From contig DHMB01000115.1 in assembly GCA_002405565.1 (NCBI GenBank), positions 1 to 30,998 of the forward strand: a stretch of 30,998 bases of DNA. Direction: 5' to 3'. The DNA comes from Clostridiales bacterium UBA4653 (lineage in GTDB: Bacteria; Bacillota; Clostridia; Oscillospirales; CAG-272). Every line of letters starts with the position of its first letter. Within the stretch, counting starts at the first letter, position 1. Below, piece after piece: positions 15,304 through 23,810 of this stretch. The translations under genes and the position numbers were made by a program. The notes under the pieces were generated by a model. It had not been told where the DNA came from and made no database searches. It saw only the letters and a program-made list of their open reading frames with translations.

Positions 15304-16704
15304 ATGAAATTCGGATGTACTGAACTTAATATAAATCTGCAAATGCTCGCCGAAATGTGCGATGGGGAGCTCTTCTGCAATGGAAATCCGCTTGCCCCGG
15401 TCTGCGGAGTTTCGATCGATTCGCGCGTCGACTGCGCCGGAGAGTGCTTTTTCGCAATCAGGGGCGAAAATTTTGACGGTCACGATTTTATCGGCAAGGC
15501 AAAGGAAAACGGCGCCGTCTGTGCCGTTGTCAGCCAAAAGCCGGACTGCGATATTCCTTATATTCTCGTCAGCGACACTGTGCAGGCGCTTGGCGAGCTC
15601 GCAAGGGCATATAAGTCGCTCTTTCACGTGATAACCGTCGCCGTGACAGGCAGCGTCGGCAAAACGACGACAAAGCAGTACATCCATTCGATACTTTCCG
15701 AAAAATACAAAACTCACAAGACCGAAGGCAATTTCAACAGCGAAATCGGCTTACCGATGACCGTTCTCTCCCTTGAAAAGGACGACAGAATTCTCGTCCT
15801 CGAAATGGGCATGAGTTCATTCGGTGAAATATCGCGGCTTTCAAACATCGCACAGCCCGATATAGCCGTCATAACCTGCATAGGAAATTCGCACATAGAA
15901 AACCTCGGGTCGAGAGAAAATATATGCAGTGCCAAGCTCGAAATTGCCTCCGGCATGAGAGACGGTGCAATTATCATTCTCGACGGCGACGAGCCAATGC
16001 TCGCGGACGTCCTCGGAGAAAGAAAGCTCTGCCGGATTCATTTCGGAATAAAAAACAGAAAAAGCGATTACGTCGCCGAAAACATCCGTCATACGGATGG
16101 CGGCATGACGTTTGATATAAAATCACAAATCGGCGGCGACATGAGCTCGCTTGAAATAAAGCAGATAGGCGAGCATAACGTCAAAAACGCGCTCGCGGCG
16201 GTGACAGTCGCAACAATGCTCGGCATGAGCGAAGCGGAAATCCGCGCGGGACTGCTCGCGTTCGAGCCCGTAAAGCTGCGTCAGAACATTATCGATGCGG
16301 GAAGGTTTACAATCATCGAGGACTGCTACAACGCGGGCCCCGAATCAATGTCGGCAGCGCTCTGTGTGCTTTGTGACGTCGCAAATGGACGAAAGATTGC
16401 CGTGCTCGGCGAAATGCGGGAGCTCGGCGAATATTCCGCTTCCCTTCACCGCGCTGTCGGAAAGAAGGCGGCGGAGCTGGGAGTCGACAGGCTTGTGACG
16501 GTCGGCACGCTCGCAAAGGAAATTGCCGCAGGCGCCGAAGACGGCGGAATGTCACCCGAAAATATAACGGAAATAATCGACTACGGCGACGCGGAGTCCG
16601 CCGCAAACACATTAAAACAGCTCATCCGCGAAGGCGACACGGTGCTTATAAAGGCGAGCCGTGCGCTGTCGCTTGAAAGAATATCAAAACTGCTTCAGGA
16701 GTAA
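15304..16704 (+). CDS. murF: UDP-MurNAc-tripeptide:D-Ala-D-Ala ligase MurF
   Basis: A 466-residue Mur ligase that attaches D-Ala-D-Ala to finish the UDP-MurNAc-pentapeptide. It has an N-terminal domain with GVSIDSR, the P-loop VTGSVGKTTTK (K120), GNFNSEIGLPMTVL, LEMGMSSFGEI and the C-terminal YNAGPESM and VLGEMRELGE. The ATG at 15304 is three bases after the murE stop and is preferred over an overlapping TTG at 15298. It lies directly before mraY, the enzyme using its product. Confidence 0.96.
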   Translation: MKFGCTELNINLQMLAEMCDGELFCNGNPLAPVCGVSIDSRVDCAGECFFAIRGENFDGHDFIGKAKENGAVCAVVSQKPDCDIPYILVSDTVQALGELARAYKSLFHVITVAVTGSVGKTTTKQYIHSILSEKYKTHKTEGNFNSEIGLPMTVLSLEKDDRILVLEMGMSSFGEISRLSNIAQPDIAVITCIGNSHIENLGSRENICSAKLEIASGMRDGAIIILDGDEPMLADVLGERKLCRIHFGIKNRKSDYVAENIRHTDGGMTFDIKSQIGGDMSSLEIKQIGEHNVKNALAAVTVATMLGMSEAEIRAGLLAFEPVKLRQNIIDAGRFTIIEDCYNAGPESMSAALCVLCDVANGRKIAVLGEMRELGEYSASLHRAVGKKAAELGVDRLVTVGTLAKEIAAGAEDGGMSPENITEIIDYGDAESAANTLKQLIREGDTVLIKASRALSLERISKLLQE

Positions 16705-16708
16705 AGTA

Positions 16709-17680
16709 ATGACCATTTATCTTGCAATCGTCCTTGCGACGGCATTTGTATGCACAGCGGTGCTGGGAAGAATTTTCATTCCCGTACTCATGACAAAAAA
16801 GCTCGGTCAGCCCGTAAAGGAAATCGGCCCGAGATGGCATAAATGCAAGGACGGCACCCCGACGATGGGCGGCTTGTTCTTCATCGTCGGAGTCGCGGTC
16901 TCGCTTTGCGCTTCGTTCTTTTTCCTTGAGAAAGAAGAAATCGTCAAGCTCTGGGTGTGCTATGGGTTTACGCTCTTTTCGGGAATGGTCGGCATAATCG
17001 ATGACGGCAAAAAGCTCTTCGAGCACAAAAATGACGGAATCCGCGCATACCAGAAGATACTTCTCCAGGCGGCGATATCATCGTTTTTCATGCTCGCGGC
17101 GGAAAAAACGTTCGGACTTTCAAAAACGCTCTATATCCCCTTCTTCAAGGCGGAAATCGAGCTCGGCTTCTGGTTTTATATTCTTTTCATCGCGTTCTTT
17201 ATATTCACATCGAATTCCGTAAATCTCACAGACGGTATCGACGGGCTCGCCTCCTCCGTTACGGCGGCGGTGTGCGCGTTCTTTGCCGTAAAGGCGGTCA
17301 TTTCCGGCGAGAACGCCGCGGCAACGCTCGCCATTGCGGTTTTTGGAGGATGTCTCGGCTTTCTCGTATACAATGCCCATCCCGCAAGAGTGTTCATGGG
17401 TGACACAGGCTCGCTTTTCCTGGGCGGAGCGGTCGTTGCGCTGTCTGTCATGACAGGCGACCCGCTGATACTCGTCATTGTCGGCATAGTTTATTTCATA
17501 GAGGCGATATCCGTCATTCTTCAGGTATCGTATTTCAAGCTGACACATGGGAAAAGACTTTTCAAAATGTCGCCATTGCACCACCATTTTGAGCTCTGCG
17601 GCTGGACGGAAGGAAAAATCGTCATCGTTGCAATCGTCATAACGGTCGCGATGGCTATAATATCGTATTTCTTTGAATAA
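16709..17680 (+). CDS. mraY: Phospho-MurNAc-pentapeptide transferase MraY
   Basis: MraY moves phospho-MurNAc-pentapeptide onto undecaprenyl phosphate to form lipid I. The 323-residue protein has about ten hydrophobic helices and the family motifs KDGTPTMGG, IDDGKK, NSVNLTDGIDGLASS, FMGDTGSLFLGG and the HHHFE motif close to the C-terminus. The start follows AGGAG and is four bases after the murF stop. Next comes ftsW with only 23 bases between; murD, usually found here, is missing. Confidence 0.97.
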   Translation: MTIYLAIVLATAFVCTAVLGRIFIPVLMTKKLGQPVKEIGPRWHKCKDGTPTMGGLFFIVGVAVSLCASFFFLEKEEIVKLWVCYGFTLFSGMVGIIDDGKKLFEHKNDGIRAYQKILLQAAISSFFMLAAEKTFGLSKTLYIPFFKAEIELGFWFYILFIAFFIFTSNSVNLTDGIDGLASSVTAAVCAFFAVKAVISGENAAATLAIAVFGGCLGFLVYNAHPARVFMGDTGSLFLGGAVVALSVMTGDPLILVIVGIVYFIEAISVILQVSYFKLTHGKRLFKMSPLHHHFELCGWTEGKIVIVAIVITVAMAIISYFFE

Positions 17681-17703
17681 ATCACGAAAGGGGGAGCTTT
17701 TTC

Positions 17704-18882
17704 ATGACAGGCGAACAAAAAAGGAAAAGTGAAGGCAGTTCTTTTCTGAAAGAGCTTCTTCACCCGCAAATAAACACAGTTTACCGCGTGCGCGGCGGCG
17801 TCGACAGAATTTTTCTTATAATCGTCGTGCTCCTTCTCTGCTATGGGTCGATTATGGTATTTTCGTCGAGCTATATATTTGCCAAGGTCAAAATGCATGA
17901 CAGCCTGTGGTTCGTCAAAAAACAGATATTCTTCGCCGTGGCGGGAGTCCTCGTCATGATGCTCATATCGTTTATCGACTACGGCTTTGTCAAAAAGTTC
18001 ACCGTGCCGATATTCGCCGCCAGCTTTCTCATGCTCGCGGCAGTGCCATTCATAGGCGAAACAAACAAAGGCGCGACAAGATGGCTGCGCTTCGGCCCCA
18101 TTCAGTTTCAGCCCTCCGAGATAATGAAATTCGCCCTCGTGCTTTTGCTCGCGGCTTATATATCATTTTTCAATGCGAAAATAAAACAATTCAAATACGG
18201 AATTCTCATTCCGGGAATAATTACGGGCGTTGTGTGCGTCACGACTCTGCTCGAACATCACATGTCGGGAACGATAATCCTCTTTCTCATCGGCGCTTCG
18301 ATGATTTTCATGTCGGGCGCAAACTGGAAGATTCTCGCAACCTTCGGCGGCGTGTTCGGCGCGGGTGCGCTCGGCGTAATGCTCTTTACAAATTACATGA
18401 AAAAGCGTATCGACGCATGGCTTCATCCGGAGCTTTATCTCAAAACCGGCGGTTGGCAGCCTTATCAGAGTCTGCTTGCCATAGGTTCCGGCGGACTTTT
18501 CGGAGTCGGACTCGGCAACAGCTATCAGAAACACATGTGGCTTCCAGAGCCGCAGAACGACTTCATCTTCGCCATTCTCTGCGAGGAGCTCGGCTTCATC
18601 GGAGCAATCGCCCTCATAGCGCTTTTCGTACTTTTCATGTGGCGCGGCTTTGTCATTGCAAAGCGTGCTCCGGACACATTTTCGTCCATCCTTGTCGCAG
18701 GTCTAACGGCGAAGGTCGGAATTCAGGCAATGCTGAACATCGCGGTCGTGACATCATCCATCCCGACGACGGGAATTGCGCTTCCCTTCTTCTCATACGG
18801 CGGCACGGCGCTTGTCATGCAGCTTGCGGAAATGGGAATTATACTTTCCGTTTCACGTTATTCGTCTCAGAAGCGGGTATAA
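17704..18882 (+). CDS. ftsW: SEDS peptidoglycan glycosyltransferase FtsW
   Basis: A 392-residue SEDS protein with about ten transmembrane helices and a cytoplasmic tail of about 35 residues. It carries GATRWLRFGPIQFQPSEIMK, PEPQNDFIFAILCEELGFIGA and the C-terminal IPTTGIALPFFSYGGTAL. SEDS proteins polymerise lipid II into glycan strands with a class B PBP, here the ftsI product. GAAAGGGGG precedes the ATG. Its place between mraY and murG favours FtsW/SpoVE over RodA. Whether it is also used in sporulation cannot be decided from sequence. Confidence 0.95.
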   Translation: MTGEQKRKSEGSSFLKELLHPQINTVYRVRGGVDRIFLIIVVLLLCYGSIMVFSSSYIFAKVKMHDSLWFVKKQIFFAVAGVLVMMLISFIDYGFVKKFTVPIFAASFLMLAAVPFIGETNKGATRWLRFGPIQFQPSEIMKFALVLLLAAYISFFNAKIKQFKYGILIPGIITGVVCVTTLLEHHMSGTIILFLIGASMIFMSGANWKILATFGGVFGAGALGVMLFTNYMKKRIDAWLHPELYLKTGGWQPYQSLLAIGSGGLFGVGLGNSYQKHMWLPEPQNDFIFAILCEELGFIGAIALIALFVLFMWRGFVIAKRAPDTFSSILVAGLTAKVGIQAMLNIAVVTSSIPTTGIALPFFSYGGTALVMQLAEMGIILSVSRYSSQKRV

Positions 18883-18920
18883 AAAGGCTGTAAAATATCA
18901 TCTTTTTCGGAGGAGCTCAA

Positions 18921-20069
18921 ATGAAGATTATTCTTGCCGGCGGAGGAACCGGCGGTCATATATATCCGGCAATAGCCGTTGCCGACACAATAAAAAGTCG
19001 CGACAAAAGCGCGGAAATTCTCTTCATTGCTACAAAAAACGGAATGGAGAAGTCTCTTGTCGAAAAGGCGGGATATGAAACCTACCATATAGAAATGAGC
19101 GGACTCCAAAGAAGTCTTTCCCTCAGAAACATAAAGACGGCTATATGTTTTTTCACTTCGCAAATCGAGGCAAAAAAGCTGCTGAAATCGTTTCAGCCCG
19201 ACGTTGTTTTCGCAACGGGAAACTATCTTTCCTATCCTCTGATACACACCGCGGCTAAAATGGGCATACCGACAGCCGTCCACGAGTCAAACGTCATCCC
19301 CGGAAAAGCCATTAAAATGCTCGAAAAAGATTCGGACAGGATATTTGTAAACTTCCCGTCCACAGCGGACTTTTTCCGCGACAAATCAAAGGTGATGTGC
19401 GTCGGAAATCCCATGCGGACGGAAGGACTTTCCCTCTCAAAGCGTCAGGCGCGCGCCGGACTCGACATCCCGCAGGGCTGTGAATACGTCCTGCTGTCGT
19501 TCGGCGGAAGTCTCGGAGCGCAGGCAATAAACGACAGCGCCCTTGCGCTCATGGAAAATTTCTCGTCAAAGCACCCGGAAGTCTTTCATATTCATTCGAC
19601 AGGCAAAAACGGCTATGACGAATTCATGCGCAAATTCCGCGAAAAGGGGCTTGACAGCTGCAAAAATCTCCGTCCTGCCGACTATATTTACGATATGCCG
19701 AAATGGGAGGCGGCGGCTGACGCCGTCATCTGCCGCTCCGGCGCGATGACCGTTTCCGAGCTTGCGCTCATGGGCAAGGCGTGCCTGTTCATCCCTTCCC
19801 CGAACGTCGTCGCAAATCATCAGTTCAAAAACGCGGAGGGACTGAAAAATTCCGACGCCGCGCTCCTGATAGAGGAAAAAAATCTGACGGCAGACGCACT
19901 TTCTTCCGCCACGCACGGCCTGCTCTTCACTCCGCTCGGCGCAAAGCTCTCTGAAAATATCCGCGCGTTCGCAAAGCCGGAGGCAAGAGAGCTGATATAC
20001 AGGGAGCTTGTCCGTCTTTCAAACCGCGAGCTGCTTTCGCTCGTCGGAAAGGAGGAACGGAATGAGTAA
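18921..20069 (+). CDS. murG: UDP-GlcNAc:lipid I GlcNAc-transferase MurG
   Basis: MurG, a GT28 glycosyltransferase on the inner membrane face, turns lipid I into lipid II. The 382-residue protein has the N-terminal loop GGGTGGHIYPAIAVAD, GLQRS, HESNVIPG, a mid LLSFGGSLGAQAIN, and CRSGAMTVSELALMGKACLFIP with PSPNVVANHQFKNA. The start follows CGGAGGAG. The end overlaps ftsQ by eight bases, indicating coupling. A C-terminal tail of about 20 charged residues is slightly longer than in many homologues. Confidence 0.96.
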   Translation: MKIILAGGGTGGHIYPAIAVADTIKSRDKSAEILFIATKNGMEKSLVEKAGYETYHIEMSGLQRSLSLRNIKTAICFFTSQIEAKKLLKSFQPDVVFATGNYLSYPLIHTAAKMGIPTAVHESNVIPGKAIKMLEKDSDRIFVNFPSTADFFRDKSKVMCVGNPMRTEGLSLSKRQARAGLDIPQGCEYVLLSFGGSLGAQAINDSALALMENFSSKHPEVFHIHSTGKNGYDEFMRKFREKGLDSCKNLRPADYIYDMPKWEAAADAVICRSGAMTVSELALMGKACLFIPSPNVVANHQFKNAEGLKNSDAALLIEEKNLTADALSSATHGLLFTPLGAKLSENIRAFAKPEARELIYRELVRLSNRELLSLVGKEERNE

Positions 20070-20829
20070 AAAAGAGCTTGAATCGTTCCGGCTGAAAACT
20101 TTCATAATAAAATTCTGCTTTATTGCAGTCATGATTGCGCTCGTTCTTATATTTGTTTTTTCGGTGAGGATAAAAAATGTGACAGTCGAAGGAAATGCCG
20201 TCTCTGCCGAGGAAAACATAGTTTCTGCGGCAGGCTTGCGGCGCGGCGCACATATGTACTCAATCGATAAGGACGCAATCTCAAAATCAATCCTTGAAAA
20301 AAATCCGTATGTAAGCTCGGTGACCGTCAGGCGGCGCCTGCCGTCGACAATCGTCATCACCGTCACGGAGGACAAGCCGTTTTTCTATATGTCATTCGGC
20401 TCGGACTTTCTCATCCTTTCGGACAAGTTGCGCGTGCTCGACGTTGTAAAATCCCCGCAGGGGCTCAGCGCTTCCGGAATAATTCCGATAGTTTTACCGA
20501 AAGTAACCGAGGCTAATCCGGGGAAAACGCTCGTTTTTGAGTCCGAAAGGGACTATCGGTCGAGCACGGAGCTCATCCGGCTGTTCACCGAATGTGACTT
20601 TGCAAGCGGAATAACCATGATCGATATTTCAAACAGATTTTCTGTTACAGCCGTGTATAAAAGCAAGTATACGATCGTATTCGGAAGTTATACAGACTTA
20701 GAAAAAAAGCTGAAATTCTGCAAAAAAACGATCGGTTATGTTGAGAAAAACATGCCCGGCGTGTCGGGAACGATATATGCAACAGGCACTTCCGAGACGT
20801 CCTTCCTTGTGACCGGCACAGCCGATTGA
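20062..20829 (+). CDS. ftsQ: Cell division protein FtsQ/DivIB
   Basis: A 255-residue bitopic protein: short basic cytoplasmic tail, one helix (about 14-35), then a POTRA domain (about 38-105; VKNVTVEGNAVSAEENIVSAAG) and a beta domain. It recruits and holds FtsL and FtsB/DivIC at the septum. The ATG at 20062 was chosen because AAAGGAGG in the murG end precedes it; an earlier in-frame ATG at 20008 lies inside murG. A palindrome with a TTGACA covers its stop codon. Confidence 0.9.
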   Translation: MSKKELESFRLKTFIIKFCFIAVMIALVLIFVFSVRIKNVTVEGNAVSAEENIVSAAGLRRGAHMYSIDKDAISKSILEKNPYVSSVTVRRRLPSTIVITVTEDKPFFYMSFGSDFLILSDKLRVLDVVKSPQGLSASGIIPIVLPKVTEANPGKTLVFESERDYRSSTELIRLFTECDFASGITMIDISNRFSVTAVYKSKYTIVFGSYTDLEKKLKFCKKTIGYVEKNMPGVSGTIYATGTSETSFLVTGTAD

Positions 20830-20841
20830 CAAAATTTGTCA
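20827..20841 (+). repeat. 15-base palindrome over the ftsQ stop
   Basis: TGACAAAATTTGTCA has perfect seven-base arms around one central base and includes the TGA stop. It also supplies TTGACA (20826-20831), followed 19 bases later by TATATA (20851-20856), a possible weak extra promoter for ftsZ. It may be an operator, but no regulator is identified. Confidence 0.4.
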
Positions 20842-20955
20842 CCGAAAAAGTATATATAAATGCCCCGAAATGACCTCCGGAAGGCACTTTTTGCATTTAT
20901 TTTTCCCTTTTGGGATGTTTTTCTGCGATTTTTCTGATTTTTTTATAAAAACATA

Positions 20956-20984
20956 TTGCAAAATCCGAAAATAAATATTATTAT
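20956..20984 (+). promoter_or_regulatory. Sigma-A promoter of ftsZ
   Basis: TTGCAA (20956-20961) and TATTAT (20979-20984) are spaced by 17 bases in an AT-rich gap. Transcription would start near 20991, giving a short leader of about 40 bases. The 20830-20955 part of the gap contains only weak hairpins with T runs. Confidence 0.7.
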
Positions 20985-21030
20985 ATTATTGTATCTATTT
21001 TTTGGAGCAAAAATTCAGGAGGTTAATAAT

Positions 21031-22164
21031 ATGGGTTTTGAATTTGACAACAATTACGACAGTGGCGTAAAGATTAAGGTCATTGGCGTCGGCGGTGGCG
21101 GCGGCAACGCTGTAAACCGTATGATCGCGACAAATATACAGGGTGTTGACCTTATCACCGTCAACTGCGACAAGCAGGTTCTTCTCACATCCAGCGCACC
21201 CACAAAGATCGCCATCGGCGAAAAGATCACAAAGGGTCACGGCGCAGGCGCAGATCCCGAAGTCGGTAAGCGCGCTGCAGAAGAAAGCATTGAAGACATA
21301 CAGAATGTCATCCGCGGTGCGGACATGGTATTCATCGCAGCAGGTATGGGCGGCGGCACAGGTACAGGCGCGGCTCCCGTTGTTGCAAAGGTTGCCAAGG
21401 AAATGGGCATACTTACAATCGGTATCGTTACAAAGCCCTTCTCTTTCGAGGGAAGAAAGCGTATGATACAGGCTGAACAGGGTATCGTTCACCTTCGCGA
21501 CTATGTTGACGCTCTCGTTGTTATCCCCAACGAAAGACTGAAACAGATTTCCGAAAACAGAATCACTCTTTCCAACGCGTTTGAATATGCAGATGACGTT
21601 CTCCGTCGCGGTATTCAGAGCGTTTCGGATCTTATCAATACCCCCAGCCTTGTAAACCTTGACTTTGCGGACGTTTCCGCTGTCATGCGTGACGCAGGCT
21701 ATGCTCACATGGGTATCGGTACAGGCACGGGCAGAGACAAGGCAGAGGTTGCGGCTAAGATGGCTATCACAAGCCCGCTTCTCGAAACAACAATCTCCGG
21801 TGCAACAGGCATAATCATCAACATCACAGCTTCCGCTGACATCAGCCTTGACGAAGTTGAAACAGCTTCCTCCATGATCTCAAACGAAGCTCATCCCGAC
21901 GCAACCATCATCTGGGGTGCAAGAATAGACAACACCCTCGAAGACACGATCACGGTTACCGTTATCGCAACAGGCTTCAGAACAGATGAACAGCCCAAGC
22001 GCACAAGCACTCCCGTTTCCGCAACAACTCCGACAGAGACTCCCGTCGTAAAGCCCGCGGCTGAAAAGCCCGTTAAGGCTCCCATCGTTGCAGAGGACAA
22101 GGAAGACACACTTGTTTCCGACAGCGACTTCGACGACCTCATGTCCATCCTCAGAAAGAGCTGA
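21031..22164 (+). CDS. ftsZ: Cell division protein FtsZ
   Basis: The tubulin-like GTPase that forms the Z ring. The 377-residue protein has KVIGVGGGGGNAVNRM at the N-terminus, the GTP-binding GGGTGTG (107-113), the T7 loop NLDFADV and a proline/threonine-rich linker (about 318-360). It ends with a conserved-type C-terminal peptide, DFDDLMSILRKS, the docking site for FtsA, SepF and similar partners. The ATG at 21031 follows CAGGAGGT; the in-frame start at 20956 sits in the promoter. Codon choice looks more biased (many ACA, GTT, CTT) than in neighbours, as expected of a highly expressed gene. ftsA is not upstream. Confidence 0.98.
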   Translation: MGFEFDNNYDSGVKIKVIGVGGGGGNAVNRMIATNIQGVDLITVNCDKQVLLTSSAPTKIAIGEKITKGHGAGADPEVGKRAAEESIEDIQNVIRGADMVFIAAGMGGGTGTGAAPVVAKVAKEMGILTIGIVTKPFSFEGRKRMIQAEQGIVHLRDYVDALVVIPNERLKQISENRITLSNAFEYADDVLRRGIQSVSDLINTPSLVNLDFADVSAVMRDAGYAHMGIGTGTGRDKAEVAAKMAITSPLLETTISGATGIIINITASADISLDEVETASSMISNEAHPDATIIWGARIDNTLEDTITVTVIATGFRTDEQPKRTSTPVSATTPTETPVVKPAAEKPVKAPIVAEDKEDTLVSDSDFDDLMSILRKS

Positions 22165-22183
22165 GTAAAATCGCATAATAATC

Positions 22184-22212
22184 AAACCTCCCGCCTTTGG
22201 CGGGAGGTTTTT
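22184..22212 (+). terminator. Terminator after ftsZ
   Basis: AAACCTCCCGCC (22184-22195) pairs perfectly with GGCGGGAGGTTT (22199-22210) around TTT, with a five-T run ending at 22212. It closes the dcw cluster. Confidence 0.93.
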
Positions 22213-22300
22213 GTATTTTCTTGCGGCTGTCACTCTCTCCGTTCAATTTGTCTGCTCCGATATTCCCTTCCGCGCAATGCACAACCTTCTTCGTGTCAAT

Positions 22301-22327
22301 AAAAAAGCACCGCCGAAGCGGTGCTTT
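22301..22327 (-). terminator. Terminator of the pcp-lipoprotein operon
   Basis: AAAGCACCGC (22304-22313) pairs with GCGGTGCTTT (22318-22327) around CGAA. On the minus strand the hairpin is followed by a run of six T (22306-22301), just past the lipoprotein stop. Confidence 0.88.
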
Positions 22328-22334
22328 CGTTTGA

Positions 22335-23105
22335 TTATTTCGCGGAGCTGTAAATATTATTTCTCGTCTCATTGTCGTACTTGAACACAACCTGACGTTC
22401 GTAATTCATCCAGACCGACTGAGATTCCTTGCTTTCATTGAGCTGTACCTTTATGAACTCAACAAGCTCTTCTGCGGTCGAGTCCTCAATCTCAGCCATG
22501 GATGACTCCATTCTGCAGCTCTGCGTAAGTACAGTGAATTCAAAGCCGATACTGTCAACATGTATTCCGGCGTTTTCAAGCGCCTTAACGGAAGAAATTA
22601 TTCCGTCCGCAACCTGCTCTTCCTTGAGAGGATTGCCGAATATAATCGCGTCTATCGACGTGATCTCCGGCTCTTCCGTATAAGTTTCAACCTTATCTGC
22701 GTCGAGGAAGCTGTAGTCCGTTGTTTCCTCGTTATAGAGGCGGAGCCAGCGGATATCCGTCACATATTTTGACGCCTCGCTGTAACTGAAGACTCTGTTC
22801 AGCTTGTCACGCATTGTGTTGTTTGCCCTTGTGACAGCGTAACCGTCCGAAATGTTGCTTGCGGAATATGCGTAAATATCAAATTCCGTATTATCCGATA
22901 CGCAGACCGCTTTTATTTCGTATCTGCTGCTCGTTTTCTTGTTTTTGGTGTACGAAAGGAGCTCAAATTCTTCTCCGTCATACTTCGTTTCAAGATAACT
23001 CAGCACCTGCTTTTCGTAACGCTTCGTCAGCGAACACGACGATATAAGCAGTGCGCCGGCACATAAAAGTGCAACGACACATAACAATTTTTTAAGTTTA
23101 CTCAT
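22335..23105 (-). CDS. Putative lipoprotein of unknown function
   Basis: A 256-residue protein with a lipoprotein signal: basic MSKLKK, hydrophobic core, and lipobox ISSC with Cys24 as the lipid-modified residue. After cleavage it would be anchored outside the membrane. The mature part is polar with mixed alpha and beta character and no recognised domain; it has the motif-like stretch IDAIIFGNPLKEEQVADGI. The start ATG overlaps the pcp stop (ATGA), so it depends on pcp translation. It could be a sensor or substrate-binding partner of the peptidase pathway, but that is speculation. Confidence 0.8.
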   Translation of the reverse strand: MSKLKKLLCVVALLCAGALLISSCSLTKRYEKQVLSYLETKYDGEEFELLSYTKNKKTSSRYEIKAVCVSDNTEFDIYAYSASNISDGYAVTRANNTMRDKLNRVFSYSEASKYVTDIRWLRLYNEETTDYSFLDADKVETYTEEPEITSIDAIIFGNPLKEEQVADGIISSVKALENAGIHVDSIGFEFTVLTQSCRMESSMAEIEDSTAEELVEFIKVQLNESKESQSVWMNYERQVVFKYDNETRNNIYSSAK

Positions 23106-23722
23106 AAATTTTCCCCCTGAATAATCTGCGCCAAAGCGATTTCAATCGCGCGGGTCATCGCGTCAATCCCCATTGACGGCGCCCCGCTTTTCTGACAGTC
23201 CGCATAAGGCAGGTGAATGAATCCCGCCGTCGCTTTCCTGTTTTCACAGGCGATTATGTCCAATGCCGAAAACATTATATAGTTACAGATGTACGTCCCT
23301 GCCGAATACGAAAGCACGGCGGGAATGTTTTCCTCTTTCAGCGCGTTTTGAATTTTTTTGCAATCGAATGCAGCGAAATATGCCGTCGGAGCGCCCTCCC
23401 TTACGGGAAGTTCCGCTGCAACCTCGCTGCCCGCGGGATAAAGTCCGTCCTCGTCCTTTATCGCGCCGCAAAGATTAATTGCAACACGCTCTATTCTCAC
23501 GGCGGATGAGCCGCCCGCCTGCCCTGTCATGAGCACGACGTCCGGCGAAAAATCATCGATTGCGTCGAAAAGAAGCCGCTGTGATTTCCCCCATGCGACG
23601 GGCAGACGCAGTTTCATAACGTCGCACCCGAGCGGAGCGGAAACATTTTTCACAGCCTCTTCGGAAGGGTTTATCACCTCTCCGCCGAACGGCTCAAAAC
23701 ATGTAAGAAGTATCTTTTTCAT
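23102..23722 (-). CDS. pcp: Pyroglutamyl-peptidase I
   Basis: A cytosolic cysteine peptidase (family C15) that removes N-terminal pyroglutamate from peptides. The 206-residue protein opens MKKILLTCFEPFGG and has RIERVAINL with the catalytic Glu at about 78. SYSAGTYICNY holds the catalytic Cys at about 146, and GFIHLPY the His at about 170. The 24-residue Cys-His spacing agrees with the family. The Shine-Dalgarno is weak (GGATGG). It is the first gene of a two-gene operon with a good promoter at 23810-23782. Confidence 0.92.
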   Translation of the reverse strand: MKKILLTCFEPFGGEVINPSEEAVKNVSAPLGCDVMKLRLPVAWGKSQRLLFDAIDDFSPDVVLMTGQAGGSSAVRIERVAINLCGAIKDEDGLYPAGSEVAAELPVREGAPTAYFAAFDCKKIQNALKEENIPAVLSYSAGTYICNYIMFSALDIIACENRKATAGFIHLPYADCQKSGAPSMGIDAMTRAIEIALAQIIQGENL

Positions 23723-23781
23723 GCAAAAACCATCCGTTTTTATGCACGCAAAAAAGTGTGCATTTCTCTCAATACGGGTTT

Positions 23782-23810
23782 ATTATACACTATATATATG
23801 AAAAAATCAA
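23782..23810 (-). promoter_or_regulatory. Sigma-A promoter of pcp
   Basis: On the minus strand TTGATT (23810-23805) and TATAAT (23787-23782) are 17 bases apart. The start point would be near 23775, giving a leader of about 50 bases before pcp. Confidence 0.8.

Noticed and set aside
14602..15717. 371-codon minus-strand open frame across murE and murF
   Set aside because: It lies opposite two unmistakable Mur ligases and shows no domain or ribosome site of its own.
20857..20892. Intrinsic terminator after ftsQ
   Set aside because: Only a four-base TGCC/GGCA stem with a bulged extension and a short T run is seen, too weak to call.
22213..22300. A second small RNA between the ftsZ terminator and the lipoprotein terminator (minus strand)
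   Set aside because: A TTGACA exists at 22299-22294, but the position 17 bases on reads GC-rich and has no -10 match.
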